From JBOHBN01 sp050698355 (GTDB lineage Bacteria; Actinomycetota; Actinomycetes; Streptosporangiales; WHST01): 12,846 nucleotides of DNA. Within the stretch, counting starts at the first letter, position 1. Each line of letters starts with the position of its first letter. The position numbers were made by a program, and so were the translations under genes. This document shows, in pieces, positions 12,388 to 12,846 of the stretch. The notes beneath the pieces were generated by a model. The model searched no databases. It saw nothing but the letters and a program-made list of their open reading frames with translations, and was not told where the DNA came from. The stretch covers positions 1 through 12,846 of the forward strand of contig JBOHBN010000253.1 of assembly GCA_050698355.1 (NCBI GenBank), read 5' to 3'.

Positions 12388-12846
12388 TCACCTTTCCATT
12401 GAAGGGGTAACATTCCAGTACGTCTCAGGTACCTGAGGGATATGGCTATCAGGGAAGAGCGCGTAGGCCTGTGTACGGTACCCGCGAATATGCGCTGGCT
12501 TGTCTTCAATTCCCTCATCCCAGAGCCATTGCACCAGACCGCGACTGGCAATGAAGGCTGCATCGGGTCCGTGAGACTGGTTGTAAGGAAAATCGGCGTA
12601 GTAGATCACCCGCTCCCCGAAGCGGTTCCCAATCTGCCGGGTGATGATGTGGTCGACGTGACGTCCAATTCCTATCGGGCAGAAGAGGAGCGGGGACGTC
12701 ATGTGTTCCATCAGCATCGAGACCTTCTCGGCGAGGCGCCCATCGAGCGATCGGTCCGCTCGCGCGATACGGCCTCGCGCGATGTCGAGGCGGTAGGTGG
12801 GGTAACGGTGGGTCGCCTCCGGGATGAGACGCGCCAAGCGGGATGC
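12388..12846 (-). CDS. PIG-L/LmbE-type deacetylase, C-terminal part (runs off right edge)
   Basis: The reading frame is open from the right edge to a TGA at 12390-12388, giving 152 residues; an in-frame TTG at 12837 is probably not the start. The segment LLFCPIGIGRHVDHIITRQIG contains HxDH, the C-terminal zinc-binding motif of the PIG-L family (N-acetylglucosaminyl-type deacetylases, including MshB-like and antibiotic/glycan deacetylases). It is followed by RVIYYADFPY, also typical. The N-terminal AHPDDE motif, the other half of the zinc site, would lie beyond the window, so integrity cannot be judged. GC over three counted 60-base lines is about 57, 57 and 55%, well below the ~70% around it, which suggests recent acquisition. 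It is convergent with dinB, 18 bases apart. Substrate unknown. Confidence 0.75.
   Translation of the reverse strand, partial: ASRLARLIPEATHRYPTYRLDIARGRIARADRSLDGRLAEKVSMLMEHMTSPLLFCPIGIGRHVDHIITRQIGNRFGERVIYYADFPYNQSHGPDAAFIASRGLVQWLWDEGIEDKPAHIRGYRTQAYALFPDSHIPQVPETYWNVTPSMER

Noticed and set aside
12390..12409. Short hairpin (ACCTTTC / GAAGGGGT) after dinB as a terminator
   Set aside because: The stem needs wobbles and a bulge, it has no T-run, and it overlaps the 3' end of the convergent deacetylase gene.
1..12846. CRISPR array, toxin-antitoxin pair, transposase, tRNA or phage genes
   Set aside because: No regularly spaced repeats, no short co-directional TA-like pair, no transposase or integrase motif and no tRNA cloverleaf were seen on either strand.

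Overview
The window is very GC-rich (roughly 70% by eye over most of its length), uses GTG starts freely, and shows strongly biased third positions. It carries two perfect actinobacterial-type LexA (SOS) boxes and the imuA'-imuB-dnaE2 mutagenesis cassette in its actinobacterial form. This points to a high-GC Gram-positive actinobacterium; I cannot name a genus from the sequence alone. No rRNA, tRNA, CRISPR array, complete mobile element or origin is visible.

Layout, left to right. (1) Bases 1-537: the N-terminus of a LysR-type regulator (minus strand, running off the left edge), divergent from a small DoxX-like membrane protein. (2) 538-1736: a ~200-base, possibly structured leader, then a two-gene sulfur operon, cysteine dioxygenase and a rhodanese-domain protein, overlapping by ATGA. 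(3) 1733-3305: a HAD-family hydrolase (minus) whose stop codon shares a CTAG palindrome with the rhodanese stop, divergent from a class I SAM-dependent methyltransferase. (4) 3321-4928: a Tat-exported GH20 beta-N-acetylhexosaminidase (minus), with a 12-base-arm inverted repeat just upstream. (5) 4995-5342: the remnant of an alpha/beta hydrolase that has lost both ends. (6) 5361-12369: the DNA-damage block. imuA'-imuB-dnaE2 run on the minus strand and dinB (Pol IV) diverges from imuA'. The 79-base gap between imuA' and dinB holds two perfect TCGAAC-N4-GTTCGA boxes exactly 50 bases apart. (7) 12388-12846: the C-terminal part of a PIG-L/LmbE-type deacetylase (minus, off the right edge), with clearly lower GC (about 56% over three counted lines) than its neighbours.

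Functionally the dominant system is inducible translesion synthesis. ImuA' and catalytically dead ImuB act as accessory scaffold for the error-prone alpha-subunit DnaE2, and DinB is a separate Y-family polymerase; both transcription units appear to be under LexA. The promoter geometry suggests that imuA' and dinB are both leaderless: neither has a Shine-Dalgarno, and each has a -35/-10 pair with a 17-base spacer placing the transcript start on or next to the ATG. All junctions in the cassette have the form TGATG, including both ends of a 30-codon reading frame that exactly bridges imuB and dnaE2. That bridge is the least explained structure in the window: either a coupling micro-ORF or a short inserted element with a 5-base target duplication.
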